Assembly: GCF_011745365.1 (NCBI RefSeq)
Contig: NW_024468916.1
Location: forward strand, 913,630-977,629
Direction of reading: 5' to 3'
Length of the DNA stretch: 64,000 nt
Origin: Cryphonectria parasitica EP155
Lineage: Eukaryota > Ascomycota > Sordariomycetes > Diaporthales > Cryphonectriaceae
Shown: positions 10,998 to 23,513 of the stretch, piece by piece
How the letters are laid out: the number at the start of each line of letters is the position of its first letter
Position numbering within the stretch: position 1 is the stretch's first letter
Program-made: the position numbers and the translations under genes
Notes under the pieces: model-generated
The model's input: only the letters and a program-made list of their open reading frames with translations
What the model was told of the DNA's origin: nothing
The model's database searches: none

Positions 10998-12939
10998 GTT
11001 GAAAGTTATGTGGTGTGGGGAATGAACGAGGGATGAAAGGCAACAGAAGAGAATGGACGTTGGGTGCACGTTGAAAATAAGAGAGAAGAGGCCGTGATGA
11101 ACGTCTCTGACTTTCTAAGTGAGTACAATGAAGTACTTGAGTAAAACCTCACAACGCGTCGTCGACGAGTTGACAGAAAAAAAGAGGGAGGCGAGGCCTT
11201 GGCTGTTCTTATACTACACGATGCACATATAAAAACCATGCATGACTGGCACGAATGAGGAAACCCCTTGCACCGTGACGCGTGGTGTGGCTCTCAGGTC
11301 CCTTTCCCATTTTCTTTGGGTGTGACCCATCCATCCATCCGGTGCGGGTCGATCACCAAATGACAACGGCACGGCGAACGGGAAACCGTCACGATGGTCC
11401 AATTTTGCCCTCGTCGATAATACCCATAACATAATGCTGCAATCACTTCCCGTACAATCGGGACCTACATCAATTCACATGGCAACACCAGCTCTGTCAA
11501 GTCACAGGCCCAGCCACGCCAACCTGTCAGCCTGTCAGGGGGGGGGGGGCAAAATGATTTAGTGCACACTACAACCCTTGTCTTCTTACCCTTCTTACTT
11601 CTTTTATGCAGCAGGGGGGGGGGGCCTTCGATTGGATCTTTGTCCGTAGGGGAGGGAGCCATTTAGGCCAGGGGACGCTGTACAATACAAACGCAGAGAA
11701 ATAGAACCTCTCAGGTTGCACGTTTGCGCCACGCACCACAGCTAACCAGTGTGCACCAATCATGCCTCAATACGACCCAACCACAGTCCACGACGAGGCC
11801 CAGCTGGCCAACTGGCCACCCTCGAGACGGAGTAGTGCCTCTTCAGGGTACGGCAGACGAGGAACGGGGGGCGCCATGCACGACAGGGGGACGGGATGAT
11901 CCACTGCCGGACTCATGGCACTATTGAATCCTCATCGGTCGAGAAAATCACACTGGGCAGGAGGACAGGAAAGCCGGCAACTTGTATCCACAAACGAAAG
12001 TTTTGTTTAATTGCATGGGTTTTTCTCTTTCGAGTTCTTCCCTTTATTCTGTTTTTTCCTCCCTTTGTTTCTTTCACTCCCATCTTTCTTCTGGGCAGTA
12101 GGAGAAAGGGGCAGATAGGTGGGGGGGGGGGAGATGAGGATGACCTCTCCGTTCCCCTCTCCGATCCCTCTCACTTTCTCACTACCTACCCGGCACTTGA
12201 CAAGATTCCATCCTTACTGCTACTTACCATAATCCTAGTAACATTCCCTCCCGCGCATAACAACTAAACGATTTCGTTTTATTTGACAATCTTCGGGTCC
12301 TGCCGAACAATGCCTTGCCCGGGTCGACCAGATGGCAGCCAACGAACAAGATCGCCACATGTGATTCCCCCTGCCTACAGGCTGCTGTCAGCTGCTGGGA
12401 CGCTACCCCGGAGGGGAGGTCGGGAGGACATGTGGAGCAGCCGTCCACGGGATTACGTCTCCGCATTTCATAGAGGCTCCACCCCTAATAAATCAATAAT
12501 ACCCTGAGGTCGACGGCGAAGTCTTTACGATTGACTGGATGATGACCAACAGCTAACGGATCTATTCTATTCTTTATACATCTGATGTATTGCTGCATGA
12601 GGTGATGAGGACTTGGATTTTATGCTACTCTTATACCTTTGGCACCTTCTCGAGACGGCAGTACAGGAAGAATCAAGTTGAGATCGTTGATGTTGTTAGA
12701 GAGACATTTGCAATGTAGGCTCGCCTTTTACGTGGGCTGCGACACAAATCATTGGCCAACAACAGACAACAAGAACGATCCTATGTCTTTGATGGCCAGT
12801 TGTAGGCAGAGGCGACATCTGAGGATTTATATTTGGGCAAAATAGAACAGCTGAGGCTATGATAACAGCCTCATGGCATCTTTGCTGCGCTTCACAGTCT
12901 TCTCACAATTAATCAAAGTGAAAGAGTCATGTATGAATT
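10998..12939. other. Intergenic region with poly-G tracts, no supported gene
   Basis: The part near 10998-11230 is the probable promoter and leader of the minus-strand phosphodiesterase gene. Three long G homopolymers lie at about 11538-11549, 11614-11624 and 12121-12131. Plus-strand CT-rich sequence occurs at 12010-12100. The ORFs present are short and lack recognisable motifs. Confidence 0.5.
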
Positions 12940-13480
12940 ACCTAGTATAAGTATCGAAGCCTCTTCATCAGGATTTGCAAAGAATCCATAATAGTAGGCA
13001 TGTTTGAAAAGACAAGTGAAAGTCTCCTGGCTGAAGTTTATACTTGATTTGAGCCTGAAAAGACAAATTTGATCTCTATGCACAGGTTGTCGTGACCTTC
13101 AATGACATCAACCTCGTCCACATTACTTTGCAATAGCTTCTTTACACAATAGCTGAGCCTTTGTTTTTTTGGCAATGATGATAATCCTGAAGGTCAGCTC
13201 AGCATCTCCATTGAGCCCTTTGGTGCTCTGTGGCCCTTGGCCATGGATTTGGAAAGAAGAAAGCTGACTTTGTTCGATAATATGTAGCCCTTTAATGATC
13301 TAGCATACGTGATCCAAATGTGACTTCAGTAGTGCTGAGTCCACCCCCCGTCGGCTGATGCATAAGTGGCATTAAATAACCAATCCATAATTATTGTTTT
13401 GATGACCAAGCCAGCTATAATCACTTCCCAGTACAATTTCCGAAACCACACGAAATGCACTCCACCTGCTGCAGTCACAT
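12940..13480 (-). pseudogene. Decayed protein-coding relic, family not recognised
   Basis: No single ORF here exceeds 60 codons from an ATG, but successive minus-strand frames read as one protein-like sequence. In order they contain WFRKLYWEVIIAGL and DWLFNATYASADGG, then IIKGLHIIEQSQ and GDAELTFRIIIIAKK, then SNVDEVDVIEGHDNLCIEI, then ETFTCLFKHAYYYGFF and NPDEEASILILG. Moving between segments needs frame changes, and at least one in-frame stop is present near 13335. This fits an inactivated gene that has gained small indels. Introns could explain some of the shifts, so a live multi-exon gene is not fully excluded. I do not recognise the family and assign no function. Base composition is more AT-rich than the intact genes. 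Confidence 0.4.
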
Positions 13481-14519
13481 GGTCTCATGAGAGTGTGTTG
13501 CGGCTGTCATGCCAACAAGTACAGCCAAGGACATGCATAGCCAAAATTTTCCGTGTGGTCAGACTAGCTCCTGAATAAAATCATCAAATATGGCAGGAGT
13601 CTGCGAGCCTCGACCTCGAACGCTGAAACCCTGTCATTGTACGTGCTCACACCCAGGATCAGTATTGTTTCCAGTGTGAAGCTGTGTTGCACAGGTGCAT
13701 CGTACAAAGACACAGTCGCGTATGGCATGTCAGCCATTCTTGAACAAGAGATGACCCAGCAGCTGAAGGAGAGCTGGTTACTTTGAAAGTAGGTAGACTC
13801 TTCTCAATTCAGGTAATATTATACGAAGATGACTGAGACCCGTTGGCTTTGATGGTCTAAATTCTGTCGGGCAATAATGACAATAGACGCTGACAGGGCG
13901 GACCTGGATCATGCCTTCTCGCTGCAGGTTTCTGAGAACCCTTCTTTTCAAGTTGTACATGGTACGAAGCTATTTAGTTATTTCTCTCCATTTCCCCTTG
14001 TCTAAGTAAGAAAGTACGTTTTGGTTTTGGAGGAAGGGAAGGGGGAGACAAACTTGGTACTAAGAACCCTAACCCCGATTACAAGACACAGGTCGTACAG
14101 TACCTCAGCAGAGCGATCTAAGAGCATTGCAGTTTAAAATGCAATGTCCTAGGAATAGATTTATAAGTCACGAATATGTTGAATAAGCACTCCAGCCTGT
14201 AGCAGCACCCTAAATCTCAAGCTGTATGGGGACGGTCGGCCGGAGACTGTCTTGGCAACTTCTTCGCAGCAGCCCCTGTATATGTAAGGTGTAAATGACG
14301 ACCTTGGGGATCCAGTGACGTAATGAAGGTCACATTGAGTCGTCCCTTCATCTTTCTTCGATGAACATCACAAAAACATTGTCGACATAGAGAAGCTTCT
14401 CAAGGTACAGAATCTTACACCGTCGATGCTCCAGTGAAAAACAACCAAAAAGCATCAGTTCTACACAGACATAAAAACTGTGCCAAGACTACCACAGTTC
14501 ACGTACAACCTTGCACACG
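13481..14519. promoter_or_regulatory. Intergenic region upstream of the DUF1264-like gene
   Basis: The region holds the presumed promoter of the plus-strand gene starting at 14520. CCCTAACCC (complement of GGGTTAGGG) lies at 14067-14075. A minus-strand 60-codon ORF at 13778-13960 has no known motif and could be another fragment of the relic. Confidence 0.45.
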
Positions 14520-15619
14520 ATGGAGTCTTCGCAGGTCCCTGGTGACGAACGCACCACCAAGAGCAAAGTCCTCGAGACAGGCGCGGCCATGACCCAGGAC
14601 TTCGCCCCCGTCAAGTCCATCTGCGCCCACCTGAATGCCTTCCATGTCTACGCCGACGACCCGAAACGCATCGTCGAGGCGAACCACTACTGCAGCCACC
14701 TGACTGAGGGTGAGTTAGTCTGGGCTCAACAAGAAAGAAGTCTTCCCTCTTTCAGAGGTGGTAGCTCGAACCAAGCGTAGAAGCCATGACTGACATGTGG
14801 CGTCGTCGCACGATGAACGCGTGCAGATGTCCGCCAGTGCATCCTCTACGACAGCCCTAACCCAGGTGCTCGGCTGATTGGCATCGAGTACATGATCACG
14901 CCCAAGCTGTATGAGACGCTCGACTCGGAGGAGCGCAAGCTCTGGCACAGTCACGTCTTTGAGGTCAAGTCGGGCATGCTCATCATGCCTCAGCCATCTG
15001 TCCTTGTGCCTCAGTACGTTCATCTAATGCTCTCTGTTCTTTTTCTTTTCGCATATGACCTTGTGATGAATAGGAGTAGTAGTCTTGGTCCGCATTATGT
15101 GCGAATTGCTTAAAAGGGAAAACTGCTAAGAAACATCGGTGGTCAGGGCTGCCTGGGAGAAGGCCGAGACGGCCGAGATGCAAGATGTCATTGAGCTTTA
15201 TGGCAAGGTGAGTGGGCTCTTGAGTGTCTCCTCCAGAAATGTGCATAATATTCTAATTCTAGTAAAGGTATATCATCTGTGGCAGGTCGATCAGGGCCAT
15301 AAACTGCCCTTGGGAGAACCGAAGTTGATGACCAGCTTCAGTAAGTCATCACTAAGGCATAGCACCGGTACAGGGGACTCTTGTGTATCCCATAGTCTCT
15401 CCTGGAAGAGGCCAACTTCAAAACGACGTTCCGAATCGATTGCTGAAAAGAGAGCATGCTGACAACTGCACAGCCAAGGCAGAACAGATGCCCGAGTTCG
15501 ATAAGATCGTCGGCGAAAGAGACAGCAGGTTTGGCTCGGACTGGAAGAGGAAGAAGGAAATCCGGGAGAACATCGAGGAACCCAAGATTCATCCTGATGC
15601 TGACGCGACTTGGAAATAA
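14520..15619 (+). CDS. DUF1264 / oil-body-associated-protein-like protein (218 aa)
   Basis: Five exons keep frame: 14520-14709, 14827-15013, 15147-15207, 15268-15340 and 15474-15619, all GT-AG. The protein is a compact DUF1264 (OBAP-like) domain: [16 protein letters not shown] near the N-terminus, then [33 protein letters not shown], and [17 protein letters not shown]. Plant members associate with oil bodies; fungal members are abundant but poorly characterised, so a lipid-droplet role is an inference from the family. No signal peptide or membrane segment is visible. The small exons (61 and 73 nt) with short introns explain why no long ORF is seen. The C-terminus is basic and then acidic, ending PDADATWK. 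A telobox-like CCCTAACCC lies about 445 bp upstream. Confidence 0.86.
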
Positions 15620-16448
15620 GAGGCACAACGGGATAGGCCATTCTTCCAAGATCTCCACTCAGAAGGCATCCCAGTGCAGCTGCTTCAAGAAGCTGCTGGT
15701 CACGCAGGCGAACTATGTCACACTAAAGATTGATAATTTATCTTTCCTATTTCCATTATTTCCGACAGGTGTAACGGTCCCCTACATTCTATGCTGTTGC
15801 TTGGCTGTCATGTCGTTCATGTTCCTGCTTGCACATCGTTTCCTCAGGTGGACCTCGTATGGATTTGGCCCCCTCAGCCCCGTCAGCACCAAGGATGTTG
15901 GCAGCTGTGCTGGCCTCTGCAGCGGCGAGATAATGTCGTCATTTGGCCAAAGGTCTACACGAAACGTTTTGGCTGCTGACTGCAGGGATATCAATCCAAC
16001 AATTAATTGTAAGATCTTGGTTCGTTCGTTAAAACCTTTGAGACGAGCTGAACATTCTTGTGTGTCCGGGGCGAGACCACTGGGCCAGGCCCGCTAATCC
16101 AGGCAACGATGTCGATCTCAGGACGATTTAATCTCGTCTTTGCTTTTTCAAAGACTACGTGTTTGTTATCATTTATTCAAGTCAACAAAAAATAAATATC
16201 TATCACCACTACTGCTACTACCAACACTACTGCCGCAACACCGCAAAGGGTCATATCAAAGACCTCCCCTTTTGACGCACAGCAATCTCGAGTCGTAAAG
16301 CAGTCCCTGCGCAGCGCGATCCAGGAGACATTGATCTTTCCTCTACACCAGGAGAGATAAAGTCATAGCGATGAATCTGGCAGCATGATAATATAGCTAA
16401 AATCCTGAAGCCCTGGGTAGGATAGGAGATAATCGACTTGGACCTACG
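15620..16448. other. Intergenic region between two plus-strand genes
   Basis: Probable 3' UTR of the DUF1264-like gene and promoter of the membrane-protein gene. The open frame running from 15456 to 16097 overlaps the last exon of the upstream gene in another frame and has no motif, so it was not called. No RNA gene is seen. Confidence 0.5.
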
Positions 16449-18482
16449 ATGACCGACTCCTTCTTAACGGAGGGGCAAGAGCGCGAGTTGGCAATCTTTG
16501 ACGAGGGTACGTTTCTGTGGGGGAGTGACCTTGTCGAGAAAATCGCAGCTCTAGCTGAGCCGTTCGATTCGGTTGTCTGGTCGATACTGGAGCCTACAGA
16601 GATATATCCGTCAATCTCTTTAAGCTCTGGTGACTGCGCGGCTAGTTCTTCTGATTATATAAACGGTGTGCCTGGAGACTGCTCGACTATCTGTTTTGAC
16701 AAAGCAACCTTATTTCTGCCCTTCAACCTAGGGACGTGCCTGGGACTGGCCTCGGCTTCGTTGTTGCTCCAAAATGGCACCTTTTCTTGGAACCAATCCT
16801 ACGCACAAAACGCCGAGATGACCCAGCAACACAGCCTGGGGAACCTCACAGAGTGGAACGGGACGGAGATCTTCCAGGACGTCATCGACTGCACCGTCGC
16901 CTCTTGCTCGCAAAATAATATATCGACCTGTCCCGAGCAGACGCGCCACCTGGACGGCATGTTGTTCGCTGTTGACGACATTGACACCGTTTTCAAGAGC
17001 TTGGAGAGCTTTTGCGATGAGGTCGGCCTGCAGGTCAATTCGGACATTGCCGGTCCGGGCGTCATGACCTCGTACATTCTCCAGATCAGCGCCGCCCTGT
17101 TGTTCTGGCTCGTCGTCAAGGTGCTCACCTCGTGGCCGCGCGTGTTTGCCTGGCCCATTTTCCTGTGCACGAGGGAAAAGAGGCCCGATCCCGGGTTCGA
17201 CCCGAACCTGTCGTGCGCACCCTACGACGAGAAGCCTGGGCGGAGGAAGTCGGCATGGCGACGAGCCAACGCCATGCAGCGCCGCCTGCGCCGCCTCCGG
17301 CTCCATGCGGCGACGGTGTCCACGTTGGTGGAGTTCCAGGAGGTGCAGGCGTTCTTTGTTGGCGCCATCCAGATCGCCACGCTGGCGACGTTCAAGCCCG
17401 GCGGGTCGTCACAGTCAGACGCGCACTCTATCACCTCTTTCGGCGAGGCCATCCTGGACAGCCAGCTGGTGCAGGTACTGGCCATCAACGGCATCCTGCC
17501 CATCCTGTTGGTGCAGTACATTTTGCAGACGTACGACAAGCGTTGGTGGTACTCGTTCGCCCTGCTCTGGGTCACCTTTGTCCTCGCGCTGGCGGTGCAG
17601 GCGAGGCGGAACTCGCTCATCTCGAGTTTTGATGTGCTCTGGGACGTGCTGAAGTCTGAGAGCCCTGTTGATGAGTGCGGGGGGAACGCCAACCCGATGG
17701 TGTACTGCAATACATACTTGTCCCCTGCCGAGAGTATCGGTGGAGAGATCTTTGTGACGTATTGCGGGATGATCATGCTGAGCATTGATTTCATGATACC
17801 GAGACTGCTAAATTGGTCTTTCCTCAAGATCATCATCGCTCGGGTGCGAGCTATGGAGTACGAACAAAAGAGTCCCGGCGTGCGGATCGTGAAGAAGATA
17901 TGCCGGCGCACTGTCTGGTTTCTATGGTCTCTGCTGGAGTATGTCCTGGCTGGGACAATGTGTTACTATTTGATGAATCTGCTCATGATTGCTTTCTCCA
18001 TGACGGGTGGGTCAAATACTTGGGGTTCGTGGTCTTTTGGGCAGCTGGTTTCAGTCATGGTCTGGGTGCCCCTTCTTTTCAAATTCATCTACTACAATGT
18101 CTTGTGAGTTAATTTTTTTTTATCTTTCTTTCTTGCTTTCTCTTCTCCCTCAGAGCATCATGAACAAAAACGAGCTGACTGGCCATGCAGTGGAATCGAA
18201 GAAGGCGTCGGCAGCCGCCTGACGAAAGAATTCCGGGTCGTCCATGACGAAGAGCTCGACACCGAGGACAGCGGGTATGCGAATATCGAGATTGACGAGT
18301 TTCAGCAGCTTCAAGACCCGACGTCATCTAGGAGAGACAACGACAGGTCTGCCGAAAGCGCAGTGTCGACCCCGGGTCTGAGTCATCATGGTAGTTTGGA
18401 CTCGCTCGTGGCGAACGCGCCGAGGGCGTATCATCTAGATCACAAGTCGTCAAGTCGATATCTTTTGGGAGGCGGTAACTAA
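16449..18482 (+). CDS. Multi-pass fungal membrane protein, unknown function (648 aa)
   Basis: Two exons, 16449-18103 and 18191-18482, with an 87-bp intron. There is no N-terminal signal peptide. The first 215 residues are polar and rich in Cys and N-glycosylation sequons (NGT, NQS, NLT, NIS), as expected of a luminal or extracellular domain. About seven to eight hydrophobic helices follow: ILQISAALLFWLVVKVL, AFFVGAIQIATLATF, VLAINGILPILLVQYIL, a WWYSFALLWVTFVLAL stretch, FVTYCGMIMLSIDFMI, one or two across EYVLAGTMCYYLMNLLMIAF, and LVSVMVWVPLLFKFIYY. A basic loop, RRLRRLRLH, follows the first helix. The C-terminal exon is hydrophilic and Ser/Asp-rich and probably cytoplasmic. I do not recognise a transporter signature. 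It resembles uncharacterised membrane proteins frequent in Pezizomycotina, so its function stays open. Confidence 0.85.
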
Positions 18483-18631
18483 TTGCGAGAGGACTCACTA
18501 GATGACAAATTTTTTATTAGTCTCTATAATCATCAAAAAGAAAACAAAGACACACACACACACACGAAGGGAAAAAAGATGGATCAAACATCATGACAAA
18601 CAACGTACGTTTGAATCGACGCTGGCTAGAT

Positions 18632-20240
18632 TCACTCAGTCTTTTCCCCTAATTTGTCCATATCTTTCTTCCAAGCATCTTTCACTTGTTGCAACAGGCC
18701 CTCTCTCGTAAGCACATCCAGGGCCGTCCCAGCCAGTGCCTTGGAAACCCTTAAACACCTATCAAACGCATCTCTTGTCCCCGCCGCGCTCGCAAACTCC
18801 GGATTATGAGGTCCTTGACCCTCGGGCCCAGGTACAATGGAAAACCCAGCCTGCAAACTCGGCATCTCATAACTCACATCTCCCTGGTCTGTACTCGCCC
18901 TCGTCCTGCCCCGTGCCTCGTCCACGTCCTGATCCAACGGGATCTTGCTCGTAGGCGGCTCAAAGGGATCCTTGTCCCCCTCACCATCCCGGCACGGCAC
19001 CAGTGCGTTCCAGTACGCCGTATAGCTCCTGGCCAGAACCCTGTTCGGCACATGGTCCGCATAGGCCTGCACCTCAGTCACCTCCAGCCTCGCCCCCGTA
19101 GCCTTCGCCCCGGCCTCAAAACAAGCATCCACTTTGGCCCGCAATTCCCGCAGCCGCGCGCGCGAATCGGCCCGCACGACAAAGACACCCGCGGCATGGG
19201 CATGAATGATGTTGGGTGCTGCGCCGCCGTCGGTGATGTGGCCCTGGATGATGTCGCCGGGCATGGTCTGCTGGCGGAGCAGACTGAGGGACGTGTAGGC
19301 CGCGACGAGGGCGTCAAGGGCGTTGATTCCCAGCCAGGGGTTGGCGGCGGCATGGGCTTCTCGGCCAAAGTAGTCGACCTGGAAGCGGGTGTAGGCGGTG
19401 GTGGGCATGAGGGCGCAGTCAGCGGTGATGCCTGGGTGAGCCATGAGGCTCAGGTCGACGTTGTGGTCGCGGTAGGCGCCGGCGCGGAGCAGCTTGATCT
19501 TGCCGCCGCCGCCCTCCTCGGCGGGGGTGCCGAAGATGATGACTTTGCCTGGAATGTTGGTGTGTTTTTTCATGACGGAGACGGTGGCCAGGGCGCCGCC
19601 AAGGGAGGCCGTGGCTATGAGGTTGTGACCGCAGGCGTGGCCGATTCCGACGAGGGCATCTGTGTACTTGAAGTGAGCTTTGTTCCCTCTTTCTCATTTT
19701 GTTTCAAATAACCATTGCCATTGCTGAAGAATGAATTCATAGCGAAAATCAAGGAATATCTTTACCCATCTCCACATTAAACGAGATGACGGGACCCTTT
19801 TGGCCGCTCTCGTACTCGGCTGTCCACGCGGTCTCGAGTCCATAGGCCGAGGGCGTGACCTTCCATCCTTCCTGGGAGCGCATAAATGTTGTGAGGGTCT
19901 CGTGGGCGATGTATTCTCTGTACCCCATCTCGGGATTGTCGTGGATCTTTTGGTTGACGGGCCACAGATCTTGGGCGATGCTGTCCACGAACGAGCTGAT
20001 TTCGCTCAACATGGAGGGTGGTGACTGGTCGAGAACAGGATCTCCTCTGGCGATGACATCTTTGTTCATGCCATCCGAACACGGTACAAGATGCCGTCTT
20101 GAAGAGTGGCGGGCTGCTGCAGCTGCAGGCCCATGGCGTTGCTCCATCGGCGGGTTGTTGGCGCCATGGTCATCGGAACAACAGCTCAGAGCATCGTCGC
20201 GAGAGATGATCACAAAGTCATCGTCAGTGTTATCCATCAT
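18632..20240 (-). CDS. M20-family metallopeptidase / PM20D2-like amidohydrolase (500 aa)
   Basis: Predicted cytosolic zinc peptidase or amidohydrolase that cleaves small dipeptides or N-acyl amino acids. Two exons, 19766-20240 and 18632-19659, with a 106-bp intron joining GTCGAGATGG to ATGCCCTC in phase. The zinc-site motif is DALVGIGHACGHNL, and the catalytic Glu is in FGTPAEEGGGGK. The later dimerisation and lid domain is seen in NIIHAHAAGVFVVRADSR. The Asn in CGHN rather than Asp matches the PM20D2-type subgroup as I recall it, not the classical aminoacylase motif. A roughly 70-residue low-complexity, Ala- and Asp-rich N-terminal extension precedes the domain. The start could also be the second Met or a later one. 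It is convergent with the membrane-protein gene, only 149 bp away. A GGGTTAGGG box lies 199 bp upstream. Confidence 0.88.
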
Positions 20241-23177
20241 TTTATGTTTTATTCTACACGAAAAACAGTCCTTTCGGTTCGAGCTCGTGACTCTTCTGTT
20301 TGGGAGAGTAATTGGTCTTATCGCGGTTTCTGAATGAACAAAGTCGTCGCCTGTCTTAGGGTCGAGTCCCGGTCCGGCAAGGACGAGTGCCGGGCCCCGC
20401 CTTCCTTGACGGCGGTGGATATGTAGTAGTGGACAGTAGGGTTAGGGTCGCTATATGATGGTCGACTATGTTGCGTGCGGACGACCTAATCGAGCAGGTG
20501 GAAAGATTTATATGGAATTATACCTCTTTCGTCAGAATGTTCAATCTCTTCCTTAGAACCGTACTGATTTGCAAGTGTAGCATTTCCTGCCGTGGACAAC
20601 ATCGAAACTTGCCATGTTCAGAGCGATGAGGTCGTGGACGGGCCTGTATTCATTGTTGTCTGGTTGTCGATGGAAAATTGCAGAATCGCATGTCTCTGCT
20701 TTCGATTGGGCTGTCGTACAATTTTGGCAAAAGGATCGCGTGAGCGGTGTCTGATAAATATACAAGTACTTTGTTAGCATTGGTGACAACACACTCTCTA
20801 TTAATACTAGGACGTACCAAGTACACACCCGACATTCGTGTGCTCGGAGTAATGTAGAGAATATATCTTGTGAGTTCTCGTTTCTGCTACCGATATGGAA
20901 CAAGATTGTCGGTGCTGTCGAGGAGGGGCTGGTGGTAAAGTTTCTGGCGGCGAGTGCATTCGAGTGCATGATGTTCCCCTTGATTAAGTAACTTTCTCCT
21001 CCACAATCCAAGACGATCTGCCAAGTCTTTGACAAGAGATGTCATCTTGGCCAAGATGTGGCCAAGGCGTAGCCAAGAAGTAGCCAAGATACTGATGACA
21101 GGTTATTCTCCGATTGTTTATTCTGCGTGACGTTCCCGCCCAGCTCATTGTCCCCTTGTTGATGTTATTCGGAGTCATGGAGGGACATCACAGGTAGTCT
21201 CTCGGCCGAATTCGTTTTTGGGGAAGTGAATCGTAAAGCCGTTCATGTGGTTTGGTCCTTTCAGAGCGCTTGGATTATTTGTTGCGATACTATGTAAGAG
21301 GATGCAAGGTCAGACTATACCAAGCCGCTGTGGAGTTGTCGTCTTTGTCGCGGACAGTCAGAATTGCAACTCTCTGGAAAGGACTTACCGGCGTTTTCTC
21401 TCCACTTTTTCGCCACTCGAGAAGGACATTTGATACACGAAACAATTCTTGTTCTTAAAGACAACAATCAAAACCTCCAATGTGAAGACGATCCTTGCTT
21501 GTTGTCTGACGATGGCTGGGTTTCGCGCTTCCTGAAGTACATAGGCCGGCCGTCCTCTGGTAGCCAAGTAGTTTTGAACTAAAGAGACTCAGGTGGTTTC
21601 CCAGACAGTCCAGGAGTCGCCCTATATACTATCAAAACCATCCCCCACGCCATGTCCGAGCGGACAATCGCCACTCTGGATCAGACCTGTATGCAACCCT
21701 CCTGTATGCACTATCCATCCAACCATCTCCATAACTATCGAACTGTGGGAGGGTGCCAATGAGAAAACTTGCAGGAGCTGTTCACTGCCAGGCTCGACAG
21801 GGAGGTCAGCAGCTACTCTGCTGAACACTCGACAACCTATCATTGCCGTGGACCGGGGAGTTGATGTGAGCAACCGGAGAAGAGGGGAGGGGGGGCGGGT
21901 ACGCACGTTGTCGACCATGCAGCAGGAACTAAGTGGTTCCCAAGGGGTGGTCGACTTTATCCCACCAACCTTCAGACGGCGGCAACCAATCCATAGTGCT
22001 CCCGAGAGGTTGGATCGTGCCCTCCTGGTCATACGAGACCAATGCATGAAACGGGGGCTTTTGGTGGATCTTAGTGGCGAGATACTCTATCGATCTCACG
22101 TCTGAGGTGTGACAGTTGTTGACTGGGAGAGGCTGCATCTATCCTTGATGTACTTTTTTTAGTACTCCGACTAGTCTGCAGAAATCATGCCTCTTCTTGA
22201 TTGAAGCAGAACAATGCGTAAATCCTCGATAATAAGGTTAGTTCCCCTCATTCTGACAAGTGTGGGCACGCAAGATGCAGTCGGGACGGAACAGAGGGGG
22301 CACTGATACATTTCGGTTGTATTCAAATCAAGAAACCATCAGTCCTATTAGGATTCAGGTTTTGATTGATGTCGGTGATTCTGATGTATGGAGAACAGAT
22401 TACTCACTTCCTCCGATGTATTATGATAAGCCATGATGTGTGTGCGTGTATACACGTGCATCTTTGAATGCACCTCATCCCAGAAGCCACGTGCCCCTAC
22501 CCACCCAGAAAGCCTGATGCTCACCTGACCTGCAGTCTAGGCACAGATAAGTGTGTCCAACCTTGATAGAGCTCACACATATGTATGTGGGGATTTGAGT
22601 TCTTTGGCGCGGAGGTCGCGCCGACATTGCTGTCTTATGTAGTGTGCTTCCGGAGGCCAGCGGGGAGGTTCAAGACTCATCCGAGCCCAGGAGTCCTTAA
22701 TATATGCTCAGCCGTGAATTGTAATGTCAATTACGCAATAAGCTTAACCTTACATATATAACATTTCTTATAGGTATATTATAAAGTCATCATAATATGT
22801 ATAATTAAAGTAGGCTCAGTGAGTACTAAGATGCGTCACTTGACGCAAACCTTGGTACACACAGAGACAGTTATGGAAGCCTTCTTTTGCAAAGGTTGAC
22901 CTGGGAAATGATGAGGACTTTAGTATATAACCTATACCAACAGAAACTAAAATTCATCACCATATTTAGGCCATGAAAATAGGACCATGATTACATATTG
23001 CAGTTTCCACAAATTGGCACATGCACACCACTTGTCGAAAGGCCGCGACCCCTCCAGGCCGGACCACCTCATCTATTTGCTGGTCAAAGCGTTCTAGATT
23101 ATCTTTTCAATTGCAAGATACTGATTGAGATGACAAAGACTCAGAATAGATAGAAGCCTTGGCTTCCATGGTGCATG
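20241..23177. other. Gene-poor intergenic region, left part
   Basis: I find no supportable gene. The first 250 bp is the presumed promoter of the M20 peptidase gene, with GGGTTAGGG at 20439-20447. GCCAAG repeats four to five times within 21049-21095. ORFs of 140-170 codons at 20553-21035 and 21593-22105 lack motifs or convincing composition. AT-rich sequence at 22690-22830 carries no transposon signature that I can see. Confidence 0.45.
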
Positions 23178-23513
23178 TTATGCAATCCACCGCGCTTGGC
23201 ATCGCTCCAGTCCCATGTACGCGTCAGCGTCGGAGGCATCGTCTTTTGAAAGTGCGACGTCTTCCTGCAGCATTGTAGCATTTGGCGCTACGGTCAAACT
23301 CTCTTCCATGGATGAGAGACAAAGTTGAGGCTCCGTGAATATGACTGAAGCCAAAAGAGAAAATTCCCGGAATATGCAGAGATGTTTCCGACTCGTGGAC
23401 ATTATTGGGTTGTCCCGCCGAGGCACGTCCACTCGAACAAAATCATCATGACTACCTCCGTGCATGATCCAAGGCCTGATCACTTGCTCCTGATCTTGAA
23501 TCCCAACCATCAT
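23178..23513 (-). CDS. Possible small hypothetical protein or exon (111 aa)
   Basis: A single ORF opens with MMVGIQDQEQVIRPW and ends CQARWIA. The composition is mixed and protein-like (GGSHDDFVRVDVPRRDN, then an acidic SKDDASDADAY), unlike the low-complexity ORFs nearby. No domain, signal peptide or membrane helix is visible, and no flanking exon was confidently found. It may be a chance ORF, an orphan gene, or the relic of a larger one. Reported at low confidence. Confidence 0.22.
   Translation of the reverse strand: MMVGIQDQEQVIRPWIMHGGSHDDFVRVDVPRRDNPIMSTSRKHLCIFREFSLLASVIFTEPQLCLSSMEESLTVAPNATMLQEDVALSKDDASDADAYMGLERCQARWIA

Noticed and set aside
15456..16097. 213-codon plus-strand ORF
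   Set aside because: Overlaps the last exon of the DUF1264-like gene in another frame; the remainder shows no recognisable family.
18806..19711. 301-codon plus-strand ORF
   Set aside because: Antisense to the M20 peptidase exons; no motif of its own.
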